Assembly (NCBI GenBank): GCA_937961665.1
Contig: CALGMO010000059.1
Span: forward strand, 21,186 to 85,185
Source: an uncultured Fimbriimonadaceae bacterium
GTDB lineage: Bacteria > Armatimonadota > Fimbriimonadia > Fimbriimonadales > Fimbriimonadaceae
Direction: 5' to 3'
DNA: 64,000 nt
Position numbers and translations under genes: made by a program. This document shows, one piece after another, positions 7,769 to 17,300 of this stretch. The notes beneath the pieces were generated by a model, which saw nothing but the letters and a program-made list of their open reading frames with translations, made no database searches and was not told where the DNA came from. How positions within the stretch are numbered: position 1 is the stretch's first letter; each line of letters opens with the position of its first letter.

Positions 7769-9097
7769 TCAGAGCTCGAACGTCAGGGCCTCGCCGGAAG
7801 GCTCGCCCACGATCCTTCCCTCGGCGACGACCCGGCGGCCCTTCACCCACACCAGGCTCGGCCATCCGAACAGAAGTTCGCCCTCGAAGGGGCTCCAGCC
7901 GCACTTGGAGGCCAGCATGGACCTCTCCACGACCTGCCCCTCGTTCGGATCCACCAGCACCAGATCCGCGTCGAACCCCGGAGCGACCTTGCCCTTGCCA
8001 CGGATGCCGAACAGCTTTGCCGGACCCTCGCACACGAGCCTCACGACCTGCTCCGGAACGAGGAACCCCTCCCAGCAGAGGTTCAGGAGAGCCGGAAGCA
8101 ACGTCTGAACCCCGGGCATCCCGCTCGGCGACTTCGGGTACGGCCGCGATTTCTCCTCGAGCGTGTGCGGGGCGTGGTCGCTGCCGACGACGTCGAACAC
8201 GCTGTCCAGCAGAGCCGCCCTCAAGGCGGACTGGTGCCACGAGTCGCGAAGCGGCGGGTTCATCTGGGCGAGCGTTCCGAGTCGCTCGTAGCAGTCTGGA
8301 GCGTAGAGGAGCAGGTGCTGCGGCGTGACTTCGGCCGTGATGTCGACCTTGCGGGCCTTGGCCTCGGCGACGAGCCTCGCCTCGTCCGCGGTGCTGACGT
8401 GCAGCAGATGCACCGGTCGGCCGGTGCGCTCGGCCAGACGCAGGAGGCGCCGCGTGGCCAGCAGCGCGGAATCCACGTCGCGCCACTCCGGATGGGCGGA
8501 AGGATGGGCCCGCGACTCCGCGATCGGACGCCGCTCCCGCAGCCGAGCCTCGTCCTCGGCATGGACGGCGACCCGACGCCGCCCGTGTCGCAGCACCAGT
8601 TCCAGAGTGGCGTCGTCCTCAACCAGCAGGTCTCCGGTGGAACTGCCCATAAAGACCTTCACGCCGCAGCAGGCCGGCCGAAGCTCCAGCTCGCCGAGCT
8701 CGGTCGCGTTGTCGGCCGTGGCCCCGACGTAGAACGCGAAGTGCGCGTGGGACCGGCCCGCCGCCCGTCGCACCTTGTCCTCGAGCGCCTCGGCCGTGGT
8801 CGTCGCCGGCGAGGTGTTGGGCATATCGAAGAACGCCGTCACGCCCCCCAGCACCGCCGCTCGGCTGCCGGACTCCAATTCCTCTTTGTGCTCGTTGCCG
8901 GGCTCCCGGAAGTGAACTTGGGTGTCGATCGCTCCGGGGAGCAGCCATGCGCCGGAAGCGTCGACCTCCTCTCGGCCCCGAGCGGAGCCGAGCGAGCCGA
9001 CCTCCTCGATGACGCCTCCCAGGACGGCGACGTCCGCCCGCACCGACCCAGAGGAGGACCAGACCTCGGCGTCGCGGATGATCAGATCGTAGCGCAC
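7769..9097 (-). CDS. pyrC: Dihydroorotase, class I (Bacteroidota-like variant)
   Basis: 442 residues from GTG 9097. It closes N-carbamoyl-aspartate to dihydroorotate in pyrimidine synthesis. The amidohydrolase metal-site residues are mostly visible: Lys146 in GVKVFMGSS (carboxylated-Lys position), His178, His232 (LLHVST) and Asp306 (SDHAPH). The first His of the usual HxH motif is Gln60 ([10 protein letters not shown]), a substitution I recall from Bacteroidota enzymes of this subclass. The open frame continues far upstream, antisense to secDF, but homology begins at [12 protein letters not shown], which fixes the start. It is divergent from the gene at 9128 with only 30 bases between starts. 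A CACAAT sequence five bases before the GTG is a weak -10 candidate. Confidence 0.93.
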   Translation of the reverse strand: MRYDLIIRDAEVWSSSGSVRADVAVLGGVIEEVGSLGSARGREEVDASGAWLLPGAIDTQVHFREPGNEHKEELESGSRAAVLGGVTAFFDMPNTSPATTTAEALEDKVRRAAGRSHAHFAFYVGATADNATELGELELRPACCGVKVFMGSSTGDLLVEDDATLELVLRHGRRRVAVHAEDEARLRERRPIAESRAHPSAHPEWRDVDSALLATRRLLRLAERTGRPVHLLHVSTADEARLVAEAKARKVDITAEVTPQHLLLYAPDCYERLGTLAQMNPPLRDSWHQSALRAALLDSVFDVVGSDHAPHTLEEKSRPYPKSPSGMPGVQTLLPALLNLCWEGFLVPEQVVRLVCEGPAKLFGIRGKGKVAPGFDADLVLVDPNEGQVVERSMLASKCGWSPFEGELLFGWPSLVWVKGRRVVAEGRIVGEPSGEALTFEL

Positions 9098-9127
9098 GCC
9101 TGATTGTGGCAGGCCCTCGTGCCGACA

Positions 9128-9955
9128 ATGAGGGCAGACATGGTCTGGCTCATGGCGGGTCTTGCGATCTTGGGATCGGCCTCGCAGCACTCCTTCGGCG
9201 TGGAGCCGGACGCGGCCGCCTTCCGCGAGGGGGTGGACATTTGGCGGGCCGGAAAGGGTATCGAGCGGACGCTCGGGCCGGAGCGGGCCGTGATGGCGGT
9301 CTGGTTCGACGGCCGAGTCCGGCAGGCTGCGGACGTGGCGGTGTGGGTGTCGCCTCGGCTGGTGTCTCGCCGCCTCGGATACCTCTCCGCCAGCCGCAGG
9401 CTCACGGCCGAGCAGACGCTGGCGCTGTGGAAGCAGGCCGCGAGCCGGCTGGAGGGCCGACTCTGCTTCGCAGTCCGGCTCTGCAAGCTGAGTCGCCGCG
9501 GATGGGACGGAGAGGACGGGCCGCCTTCCGACGGACGAGCCCTTCTGGGCGTGCGGTGGTTGGTCACGAGCGGGCCGGGATCTCCCGAGAGACTCAGGCA
9601 GCCGAGCGCGTTGCCGTGGGAGCCGACGGTTCCGCCACCCTACCGGTCGGCACCCTCCGCCGAGTGGCCCTTCCAGACCGCGGCGACTCCCGCGGAGCCG
9701 CTCTGGCTCGGGGCGTTCCGCGAGGCCAGAGACACCCTCGGCCTCGACCCGCTGTTGGCCTGTCCGGTGAACCTCGGCCAAGCCCCGCTGAGGCGCCCCG
9801 CGCCGGTGGGAGGCAACTTCGGCGCGCTGTATTGGCTGGAGGCAACGACCGAGCGGCTGCGGCTGCACCCCGAGGGTTTCGAGCTCCGCGTGCTGGTGGG
9901 AGACAGGGAGAGGATCGCCGCCTTCCGTTGGGCGACAGGGCGCGCGGGTCGTTGA
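9128..9955 (+). CDS. Secreted protein of unknown function
   Basis: 275 residues from ATG 9128; ATG 9140 is also possible. The N-terminus (MVWLMAGLAILGSASQ) looks like a signal peptide, so the protein is probably exported. The rest is rich in Arg, Trp and Pro, with no motif I recognise. It lies directly before secDF in the same direction, but secDF appears to have its own promoter just after this stop. Base composition matches the neighbours and I see no frame disruption. Confidence 0.6.
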   Translation: MRADMVWLMAGLAILGSASQHSFGVEPDAAAFREGVDIWRAGKGIERTLGPERAVMAVWFDGRVRQAADVAVWVSPRLVSRRLGYLSASRRLTAEQTLALWKQAASRLEGRLCFAVRLCKLSRRGWDGEDGPPSDGRALLGVRWLVTSGPGSPERLRQPSALPWEPTVPPPYRSAPSAEWPFQTAATPAEPLWLGAFREARDTLGLDPLLACPVNLGQAPLRRPAPVGGNFGALYWLEATTERLRLHPEGFELRVLVGDRERIAAFRWATGRAGR

Positions 9956-9983
9956 CGGCCGGTCGGCCCCGCTTCGGTATACT
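9952..9983 (+). promoter_or_regulatory. Candidate secDF promoter
   Basis: TTGACG (9952-9957) and TATACT (9978-9983) are separated by 20 bases, longer than the ideal 17. The -10 lies 32 bases before the TTG start, leaving room for the Shine-Dalgarno site. Confidence 0.4.
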
Positions 9984-10015
9984 CTGCCGAGCAGCTTTCG
10001 CCCGGAGGCGTTTCC

Positions 10016-12544
10016 TTGCGTTCTAGAAGCTATCTCTTCCTGCTTGCAGTGCTGGTGCTCGCCGGCCTTTCGGCGTTCTTCTATTCCCGGACGCAGTACA
10101 ACCTCGGTTTGGACGTCCGCGGCGGCGTCCGATTCACGTTCCAGATCGCGGAGCTGAAGCCGGAGCAGCGGGCCGATCTGCCTCGGATCCGCGCCAACGT
10201 CAAGCGCATCCTTCAGAACCGCGTCGGGGCGCTGGGCGGCGTGCAGGAAGGCACCGTGCAGGACAAAGGCACGGACCAGTTCGTGGTGGAGATTCCGGGC
10301 TACACGAACGTCGAGGAGGCGCGGAAGCTCCTTTCGACGACCGCCAGCCTCAAGTGGTACCACGCCCGGAACGTCAGCACGGAGCTCGCAACGCGTCGGT
10401 ACGACGTCGCCACGACGGAGAAGATCGGCGGAAGCAACGTGGTGACGTTCGTCCGTCACTTCGACCCCGAGGGCAAGCCGATTCGGCCGGGCGACCCGGA
10501 GTACCTGGAGATCATCAAGGGCTGGGACCTGATCCTGCAGGGCGACGACCTGGCTGAGGCGCGCGTGGTGCCGAATCCTAGGGGCCAGGGGTTCATCCCG
10601 GCGATGCGCTTCTCCGCAACGGGCGCGCCGAAGATCGAGCGGTGGACTCGCCGCTACCAGAACCGCAGGGAAAACCTGGCTGCGGTGCTGGACAACCAGG
10701 TGATCAACATCGCTCCGCTGGAGCAAGGGGCGATCATCCGCGAGGAGGGCGTCATCCAGGGGCAGTTCGAGACGGAGTATGTGAAGAGGCTCGTGGAGCT
10801 TCTCAACTCCGGCGCGCTCCCCGTTGACCTCAAGGAGCTCAGCAGCCAGAAGGTGGACCCGACGATCGGCGCCCAAGCGCTGGACCAGATCGTTCGGGCC
10901 GGCGTCGCCTCGTTCGCGGCCATCTCGCTGTTCCTTCTGCTGTACTACGTCTTCCCGGGCTTCGTCGCCCTGCTGGCGCTGTTCCTCTACACGCTGTTCA
11001 CGCTGACCGTCCTGAAGATGATCGGGGCGACGTTCTCGCTCGCCGCGATCGCCGCGTTCATCGTGTCGGTCGGCATGGCTGTGGACGCGAACATCCTCGT
11101 CTTCGAGAGGATGAAGGAGGAGCTCCGCGCGGGCTTGTCGCTCAACAAAGCGATCCACCTCGGCTTCAAGCGGGCGCTCCCGGCGATCGTGGACTCGAAC
11201 GCCTGCACCATCCTGACGTCGCTCGTGCTCGCGAACCTGGGTACCGGGCCGGTCAAGGGGTTCGCCAGCACGCTCATCATCGGCGTTGCGATCTCGCTGT
11301 TCACGGCGGTCACCGTGACCCGATCGCTGCTTCTGTTCTTCGTCGGTTCCGGCATCGGCGCGGACCCCAAGTGGTACGGTCTGAACCGCCAGTGGTTCGG
11401 AGAGTCGATCGAGCGGTCCGCAGAGCACAAGCCGCTCCAAGTGATCGCGAACTGGAAGAAGTACATCAGCTTCTCCGCGCTCGCCATCCTCATCGGCCTG
11501 CTGTTCATCGGAATGGGTGGCATCAAGCCAAACGTGGAGTTCCAAGGCGGCTACGAGATCAACTTCAAGCTCGGAGAGCGCAACCTGACCTCCAACCAGA
11601 TCGCCGCGACGCTCGAGAGGAACGGCGTGCGCGGAGCCACCGTGAAGGTGTTGCCCGAGCAGCGCCTCGCAAGCGTGACGGTTCCGGAGACCCGGGAGCT
11701 CGAGGCCGCCGGTGCGGCGGCTGTGGATCAGCTGGCCCAGAAGGCCGGCTTTGCCAAGGACGACGTGGCCGAGTTCACCAAGGTCGGTCCGACGGTCCAG
11801 AAGGAGACCGTTCGGAACGCGATCTTGGGCGTCATCTACAGCACGGTGCTGATCGTCGTGTACCTTGCGATCCGCTTCGGCGTCGCGATGGGCGGGTTCC
11901 TCACCGGCCTGCGGTTCAGCGCGGCCACCATCGCGGCTCTCCTGCACGATACGGCGATCGTGCTCGGCATGGCCGCGCTGGTCGGATACCTGGCCAACTG
12001 GCAGATCTCCGCGCTGTTCATCACCGCGGTCCTGACGATGATCGGCTTCTCGACCCACGACACGATCGTGATCTTCGACCGAATCCGCGAGAACCTGCGA
12101 CGGCCTCACCCCGGAGAGACGTTCGAGAACCTCGTAAACCGGTCCATCACCCAGTCGTTCGCGCGGTCGATCAACACGTCGTTCACCGTGATCCTGACGC
12201 TCGTCGTCCTGCTGATTTGGGGTTCGACGACCACCGACCTCAAGTTCTTCAACCTCACGATGCTCGTCGGCATCGTGTTCGGAACGTACTCGTCCATCTT
12301 CATCGCGTCGCCGGTGCTCTACGCCATCGATCGCTGGATCATGCGCCGCAAGGGGGAAGACTCCGGCTTGATGGCGATCACCTCCAAGGAGCAGCAGTTC
12401 GCCCAGCGGGTGGTCAGCCCCGCCGCCAGCGTCGACTCGACGCCCGCGGACCTCGAGACGAAGGCGGGTCAGTACGGCCAGATCCGGCGCAGGCGAAGAG
12501 CCTCCGAGGCCAATCGGTCCATCACGGAGATCGAGGAACCCTAG
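10016..12544 (+). CDS. secDF: Fused SecD-SecF protein-export subunit
   Basis: 842 residues. SecD and SecF halves are joined in one chain; they use the proton motive force to finish Sec-dependent export. The SecD half opens with a membrane helix and LGLDVRGGVRFTF, then the large periplasmic P1 region. Its membrane block carries VGMAVDANILVFERM, the conserved Asp motif of proton relay. The SecF half has FQGGYEINFKLGE and GFSTHDTIVIFDRIREN. About twelve membrane helices are expected. The start is TTG 10016, supported by GGAGG at 10004-10008 with seven bases of spacing. yajC is not in the window. The C-terminal tail after residue 790 is hydrophilic and basic. Confidence 0.95.
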   Translation: MRSRSYLFLLAVLVLAGLSAFFYSRTQYNLGLDVRGGVRFTFQIAELKPEQRADLPRIRANVKRILQNRVGALGGVQEGTVQDKGTDQFVVEIPGYTNVEEARKLLSTTASLKWYHARNVSTELATRRYDVATTEKIGGSNVVTFVRHFDPEGKPIRPGDPEYLEIIKGWDLILQGDDLAEARVVPNPRGQGFIPAMRFSATGAPKIERWTRRYQNRRENLAAVLDNQVINIAPLEQGAIIREEGVIQGQFETEYVKRLVELLNSGALPVDLKELSSQKVDPTIGAQALDQIVRAGVASFAAISLFLLLYYVFPGFVALLALFLYTLFTLTVLKMIGATFSLAAIAAFIVSVGMAVDANILVFERMKEELRAGLSLNKAIHLGFKRALPAIVDSNACTILTSLVLANLGTGPVKGFASTLIIGVAISLFTAVTVTRSLLLFFVGSGIGADPKWYGLNRQWFGESIERSAEHKPLQVIANWKKYISFSALAILIGLLFIGMGGIKPNVEFQGGYEINFKLGERNLTSNQIAATLERNGVRGATVKVLPEQRLASVTVPETRELEAAGAAAVDQLAQKAGFAKDDVAEFTKVGPTVQKETVRNAILGVIYSTVLIVVYLAIRFGVAMGGFLTGLRFSAATIAALLHDTAIVLGMAALVGYLANWQISALFITAVLTMIGFSTHDTIVIFDRIRENLRRPHPGETFENLVNRSITQSFARSINTSFTVILTLVVLLIWGSTTTDLKFFNLTMLVGIVFGTYSSIFIASPVLYAIDRWIMRRKGEDSGLMAITSKEQQFAQRVVSPAASVDSTPADLETKAGQYGQIRRRRRASEANRSITEIEEP

Positions 12545-12556
12545 AGCGGCCGCGAC

Positions 12557-13405
12557 TCAGTCGAGGAAGACCATGCGGGCTTCCGGCGATCCAGCCGGGA
12601 GCCCGTTCTCTTGGAGCGCCTCGACGAGCAGAGCCACCTGCTGCCTCATCCAATCCCGCCGGGCTCCGTCCACCAGGCTGCCTTCGTCGTCGATCGCAAG
12701 ACTGCGATGGAGCCGGTCCACCGCGTCGACCGCCTCGAACAGGGCGTCGAGGGTCCACAGCGGGATCGGGTTCCTGGCGACGCGGAATCCGAGGTCCACG
12801 GCGCTGGCCTTGTTGGGCGCGGTCCGGGCGTCTGTCGACACCTGCGCTTCGAGAAGGGGCTCGGGCCACTCGGATGAGGCGAGGCTGAGCCGACCGCTCT
12901 GTTGGGCGAAGCCCAGACCCCCGAGCACAGCCATCAATGGCTCGAGGTCGTACCAGCCTTGCGCGGGTTGGACCGTCACGGCCACGGAGGCGTCCAAGGC
13001 CTCTTGGAGCTGCTGCAGGTCGCGGACCCGCTCGTCGACGAGCTCCGGCGGCGTCAGAGGCATGGCCACCCGCTCCAGACCGGTGGCCAGACGTTCGGCA
13101 GTGTGGAACAGGCGCTCCGCGGAACGCGACGTGAGGTGCCCGCGACGGTCGAGGTAAGGCCAGGCGAGCGCCAGCGAGTCGTACACCACGGCGTTTTCGG
13201 ATGGCGTCAGAAGGCGCCAGGAGGCGTCGCTCGGCGCCATGGCGTACACCATCGGCCTGCCCAGCGCCTCGAACCACGGGTGGGAGAAGACCTCGCGGGC
13301 CTTCAGTCCGGCCAACGGCTGTGGACCGACGAGCTCCACCACGAACTGCACGGCGACGCGCGGGCCTTGGGATTCAGCGGGCTGGGGAATCGGCGGGATC
13401 CTCAA
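12557..13405 (-). CDS. Unknown protein translationally coupled to era
   Basis: 282 residues. The proposed start is a TTG (13405-13403) inside a TTGA overlap with the era stop codon, with GGAG in the preceding era codons. Homology could move this start. The protein has no signal peptide and no membrane helix. It begins with a beta-rich stretch (VAVQFVVELVGPQ) and continues as a mostly helical, Leu- and Glu-rich chain. I do not recognise a family. The coupling to era suggests a role in ribosome assembly or the cell cycle, but that is inference only. Confidence 0.6.
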   Translation of the reverse strand: MRIPPIPQPAESQGPRVAVQFVVELVGPQPLAGLKAREVFSHPWFEALGRPMVYAMAPSDASWRLLTPSENAVVYDSLALAWPYLDRRGHLTSRSAERLFHTAERLATGLERVAMPLTPPELVDERVRDLQQLQEALDASVAVTVQPAQGWYDLEPLMAVLGGLGFAQQSGRLSLASSEWPEPLLEAQVSTDARTAPNKASAVDLGFRVARNPIPLWTLDALFEAVDAVDRLHRSLAIDDEGSLVDGARRDWMRQQVALLVEALQENGLPAGSPEARMVFLD

Positions 13406-14307
13406 TCGAGGTACTCCAGCTCCTGCAGCATCCGCGGGTTCATGCGCCAGCCCTCGCGGACCTTCACGAACAGCTCGAGGAACACCCTCCTCCCAAGCAG
13501 CTCCTCGATCTCCTGCCTCGCCTTGGTGCCGATGGTCTTGATGAACCGCCCTTGGTGACCGATGAGGATCGCCTTCTGGCTCTGCTTCTCCACGACGATC
13601 GACGCGGAGATGGCGAGCACGCCGTTCGGATCCTCTGGCTCCTCCCAAGACTCCACCACGACGGCCGTCGCGTGGGGAACCTCCTGCCGGGTGGCGTTTA
13701 GAATTTTTTCCCGAACGAGCTCGGCGGCCATGAAGCGAGCCGACTGGTCCGTGAAGTCGTCCGGATCGTACAGGGGGGGACCATCTGGTAGCCGCTCCAC
13801 GATCTGGCGGACGAGCTTATCGACGTTCGTGCCGTCCAGCGCCGTGGTCAGCATGAAGTCGACCGCACCCAGGGCGTTCACGTAGTGGTCCACGGTCTTC
13901 TGGACGTGCTCGGGGCGCAGCCGGTCCATCTTGTTGACGCAGACCAGCACCGGCACCTGCTTGGGCTTCGGGACGGACTGCACCATGCGGACGATCTCCG
14001 CGTCGTCCTCGTCGGGTCTCCTCGAACCGTCGGCGACGAAGACGATCAGATCCACGTCCGTCAGGCTGGTTCGGGCGGCCTCCACCATCGCTCTGCCGAG
14101 CCGGGTGTGGGGCTCATGCACGCCCGGCGTGTCCACGAAGGCGATCTGGTACTCGTCGGTGGTGAGGATGCCCACGACCCGCTTGCGGGTGGTCTGTGCC
14201 TTGTTGCTGACGATCGAGACCTTCTGACCGACGATCTGGTTCAGAAGGGTGCTCTTGCCCGCGTTGGGTTTTCCGATCAGGGCGACGCGTCCGCTTCGGT
14301 AGCCCAT
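13402..14307 (-). CDS. era: GTPase Era
   Basis: 301 residues, normal length. The GTPase domain has GKPNAGKST (P-loop), the switch I Thr in QTTRKRVVG, DTPGVHE (G3) and NKMD (G4). The C-terminal KH domain carries GHQGRFIKTIGTKARQEIEELLG and ends with EGWR. Era binds the 3' end of 16S rRNA and helps 30S maturation. It lies three bases after the glycosidase-like gene and overlaps the next gene by four bases, so it is part of a minus-strand operon 18275-12557. Confidence 0.96.
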   Translation of the reverse strand: MGYRSGRVALIGKPNAGKSTLLNQIVGQKVSIVSNKAQTTRKRVVGILTTDEYQIAFVDTPGVHEPHTRLGRAMVEAARTSLTDVDLIVFVADGSRRPDEDDAEIVRMVQSVPKPKQVPVLVCVNKMDRLRPEHVQKTVDHYVNALGAVDFMLTTALDGTNVDKLVRQIVERLPDGPPLYDPDDFTDQSARFMAAELVREKILNATRQEVPHATAVVVESWEEPEDPNGVLAISASIVVEKQSQKAILIGHQGRFIKTIGTKARQEIEELLGRRVFLELFVKVREGWRMNPRMLQELEYLD

Positions 14308-14310
14308 GGA

Positions 14311-17300
14311 TCACTCGCGCCGACGGAAGATGACGTTGAGCCCGAGAGTGTCGTCCGGATCGAGCAGGAGCTTCTCCGGACTCTCCTCCGCTCGGTCCTC
14401 GGCCGCGGGGCGGGACTCGGCGGCGGAGGACTTGCGCCGCCTCCTGCGCCGAGAGCCCGGCGTCTGCTGGACCGGTTCCGGCTCCTCCTCGCGCTCTTCG
14501 GCGATCTTGGGCCGCAGCATCCACTCCTCAGCGAGCTCGTCCAGGCTGGCGCCTTCGATCCACTCGTCCAGCTTCATGATCGGCACATCGAAATCGGCCG
14601 CGTCCGTCTCGATGGTGTTCTCGTCGCGGGGCGGGATCTCCGGGAAGGCGAGGGCCTGCTGGAAGTCCGTTCTCAGCAGGTGCTCGATCTCCAGCTTGGG
14701 CCCAACCAGGAACAGGTGGCTCGAGCCGTCTTGGCCGTAGAAGCGCAGGTTGGTGGTCTCCTCGGCGACCCACTCCTCCGAGAGCAGGTTGTACGCCGAC
14801 CACTTGCCCGGCAGAGCCAGCGTCCTCTGCCCGCTGCCCGAACAGTGCACCAGCAGGAAAGGAGGCCGCACGTGCACCACATCGTCCTGGAAGTTCCAGA
14901 CGTGCGCCCCCGCCAGCTGGCCGAGCGCCCGGATGAGCGAGGGGGTCACCACGGGTTCGCCCAAGAACACCGACTTCCATCGCGCGGATCGGTCGCCGTC
15001 CTTGCCGAACTCCCGCATCAGGAAGCTCGGCAGGCCGGTCTGCGTGTATTCGCCCAAGACCACCGCCTCCTCAGGAATGCCGCAGTAGCTGGGCTCGAAG
15101 AGCGTGCGCCCGATGTGCTCCCTATCGCCGAACGCCTCGCACAAGGGGTGCCGGCGGTGCAGGATCGTGGTGCCGGTCTTGCTGCTGAACGGCTGCGGCT
15201 TGAGGGCGATGCCCGTCACCTCGCGGGCGCGCTCGAGGCTCTCTCGGCCCGACTCGAACAGGCTGGCCGCGTAGAGCCAGAAGAGAACCTTGTCGTCCCG
15301 CTGGAGCCTCTGCTTGATGGCGCTTCGAAGCTCCTGGCGGATGTCCCAAGCGTTGACGAAGATGTAGAGCTTGCTCTCGGGGAAGGTCTCGCGGTGCGCC
15401 AGGTCGCTCAGCAGGTAGAACCCGGCGCTCAGCCCGGACCGCAGGACGGCCTCCCGCACGTTCTGGACGAGGATCTGGAACGCTTGGGCGTCGACGAGGT
15501 AGGCGAGGGCCCTTTCGTCGATGAAAACCGCGGCGTCGGGCTCCGTCACCGGCGCCACCATCCCGAGCTGGAGGCAGTCCCTCAGCTTGTGGGCTCTCTG
15601 CCAGACGCTGGACGTCTTGAGCCAACCGTTGCCCCGCAGGTCCATCCAGCACACGCCGTGCGAATGCGCCAAGGCCGATCCGGCGCCCCGCCAATGGACG
15701 GCCTCGAGAGCCTGCGGAGTGCGGATGACCGGGTTGAACTCGTCGGGGTCCAGGCCCTCCCCAAGCGAGGTCCGGTAATCCTCCTCGCTGAGGAACAGCT
15801 TGCCGTTCAGGTTGAAGGAGTCGATCGGGCTCGGGAACGGCGCGCTTCCGCCGGGCTCTCGGCTCTTGTAGCTGGGCGGTCCGGAGATGTAGTCGATCTC
15901 CCTCGTCCGCAGGATCTTCCCGAGGCTCAGGTGGCCGCTGTCGGGGTGCGACCACTCAAAGGTGTAGCCGTAGCAGACGCCCACGAGGAACCACCCTTCC
16001 GAGGCCTCTTTGACGGCGTAGGCCAGGTCGGCGAGGCGGGCGGCCATGGCGTCGCTGAGGAAGAGGTGGTAGTCCACCCACCGTCGGTCCTTTCGGTTCG
16101 CTCGGACGAACTTGTCGGCCTGCTGGGAGGGCGGTTGGTAAGGGGGAACCTCCAGGTTGTCGAAATCCACCCTGCCGTCGAACCATGCCGCGCGGAGAGC
16201 CACGACGTCGCCCAGGTAGCGCTTCTGAGCCCATCGCCGGAAGAGGTCGCGCGCGGCTTTGGAGTCGTCGTACCCCGCGCCCTCGGGGTTGAACCACTCG
16301 CCGCGGTCGAGGTGCAGACCGATCACGCGCTCGGCGTTCGGCATCAGGCGGATCTGCCTGACGAAGGTCGCCAGGCATTCCTTGACCATCGACCAGTAGG
16401 CGTCGTCGCACACCGAGGGCTCGGCCAGCTTCCCGTTCTGAAGCAGGTACCGGGCGTTCGGGTACCTCTCCTGCCAGCCCGGCGGCGCGACGAACACGAT
16501 CCGGAACAGCACCCGGGCCTCCGGATCCGCCTCGACGGCCTTCTTCAGCAGATAGCCGGCCATCCGCACCGCGTCCTCGACGGCGGCGGGATCGGTGTCG
16601 AAATCCACCAGGAAGGAGTGCAGGTGCAGCCCGGCCTCGCCGGCCATGGCGACCTGCTCGAACACGTTGCGCGCTTTGCGCTCGTCGGAAGCCTGGCCGA
16701 AGAACAGGATCGGTGGAACCGCCCGACCACCCACGACCAAGATCGGGTTGCCGTCCTTGGTGACGATCTGCGGGGCCTCCGGCGGGGTCGGGATCGCGGG
16801 CCTCGGCGGGATCAGAGGCTCGGGCTTCTTCGGCTTGACGACGGTCGGTTCGGGCGGCGTGGGCTTGCGGCTGGCCGCGCGGCGGGGCGCAGGCTGGGGC
16901 TCGGCCGGCGCGCTCGGCAGGATGGCGTCCAGCGCGGTGATCGGCTTCTGGGCGCCGTCTCCCCGCTTGGAGCGCTTGGATCGGCGGGGTGCCTGCTTCG
17001 ACTCCTCGACCGGCGCGGACGCTTCCTGCTTGCGCGGTTCCTTGTCCCTATCCTTCTTGGCGTGGGGTCGCCAGAGAACGACGGGGAAGGACTCCCCCTC
17101 CTGCAGGAGAGCCGCCAGCTCTGGCACCGTGGCCGCGACGTCCCAGCGCTCCTCCACCGTGTCCGGCTCGGTCTTTTCCGGCGGCGCGGGCAGGGCGGGG
17201 AGAGGCACTCTGCCCTGAGGGTTCTCCTCCGTCTTCGGCTCGTCCAACGAGGCGGAACCAGCAACCCCTTCCGCAGGTTGCTTGCGCCTGCGGGTGCGCT

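Noticed and set aside
7769..12109. A 1446-codon open frame on the minus strand running from pyrC through the secreted unknown and antisense to secDF.
   Set aside because: Only the first 442 residues from GTG 9097 match a protein family; the rest is low-complexity antisense of secDF, a product of high GC content.
12557..13405. Calling the gene after era a ZipA-like cell-division protein from a faint N-terminal resemblance.
   Set aside because: There is no membrane anchor and the similarity is too weak to defend without a profile search.
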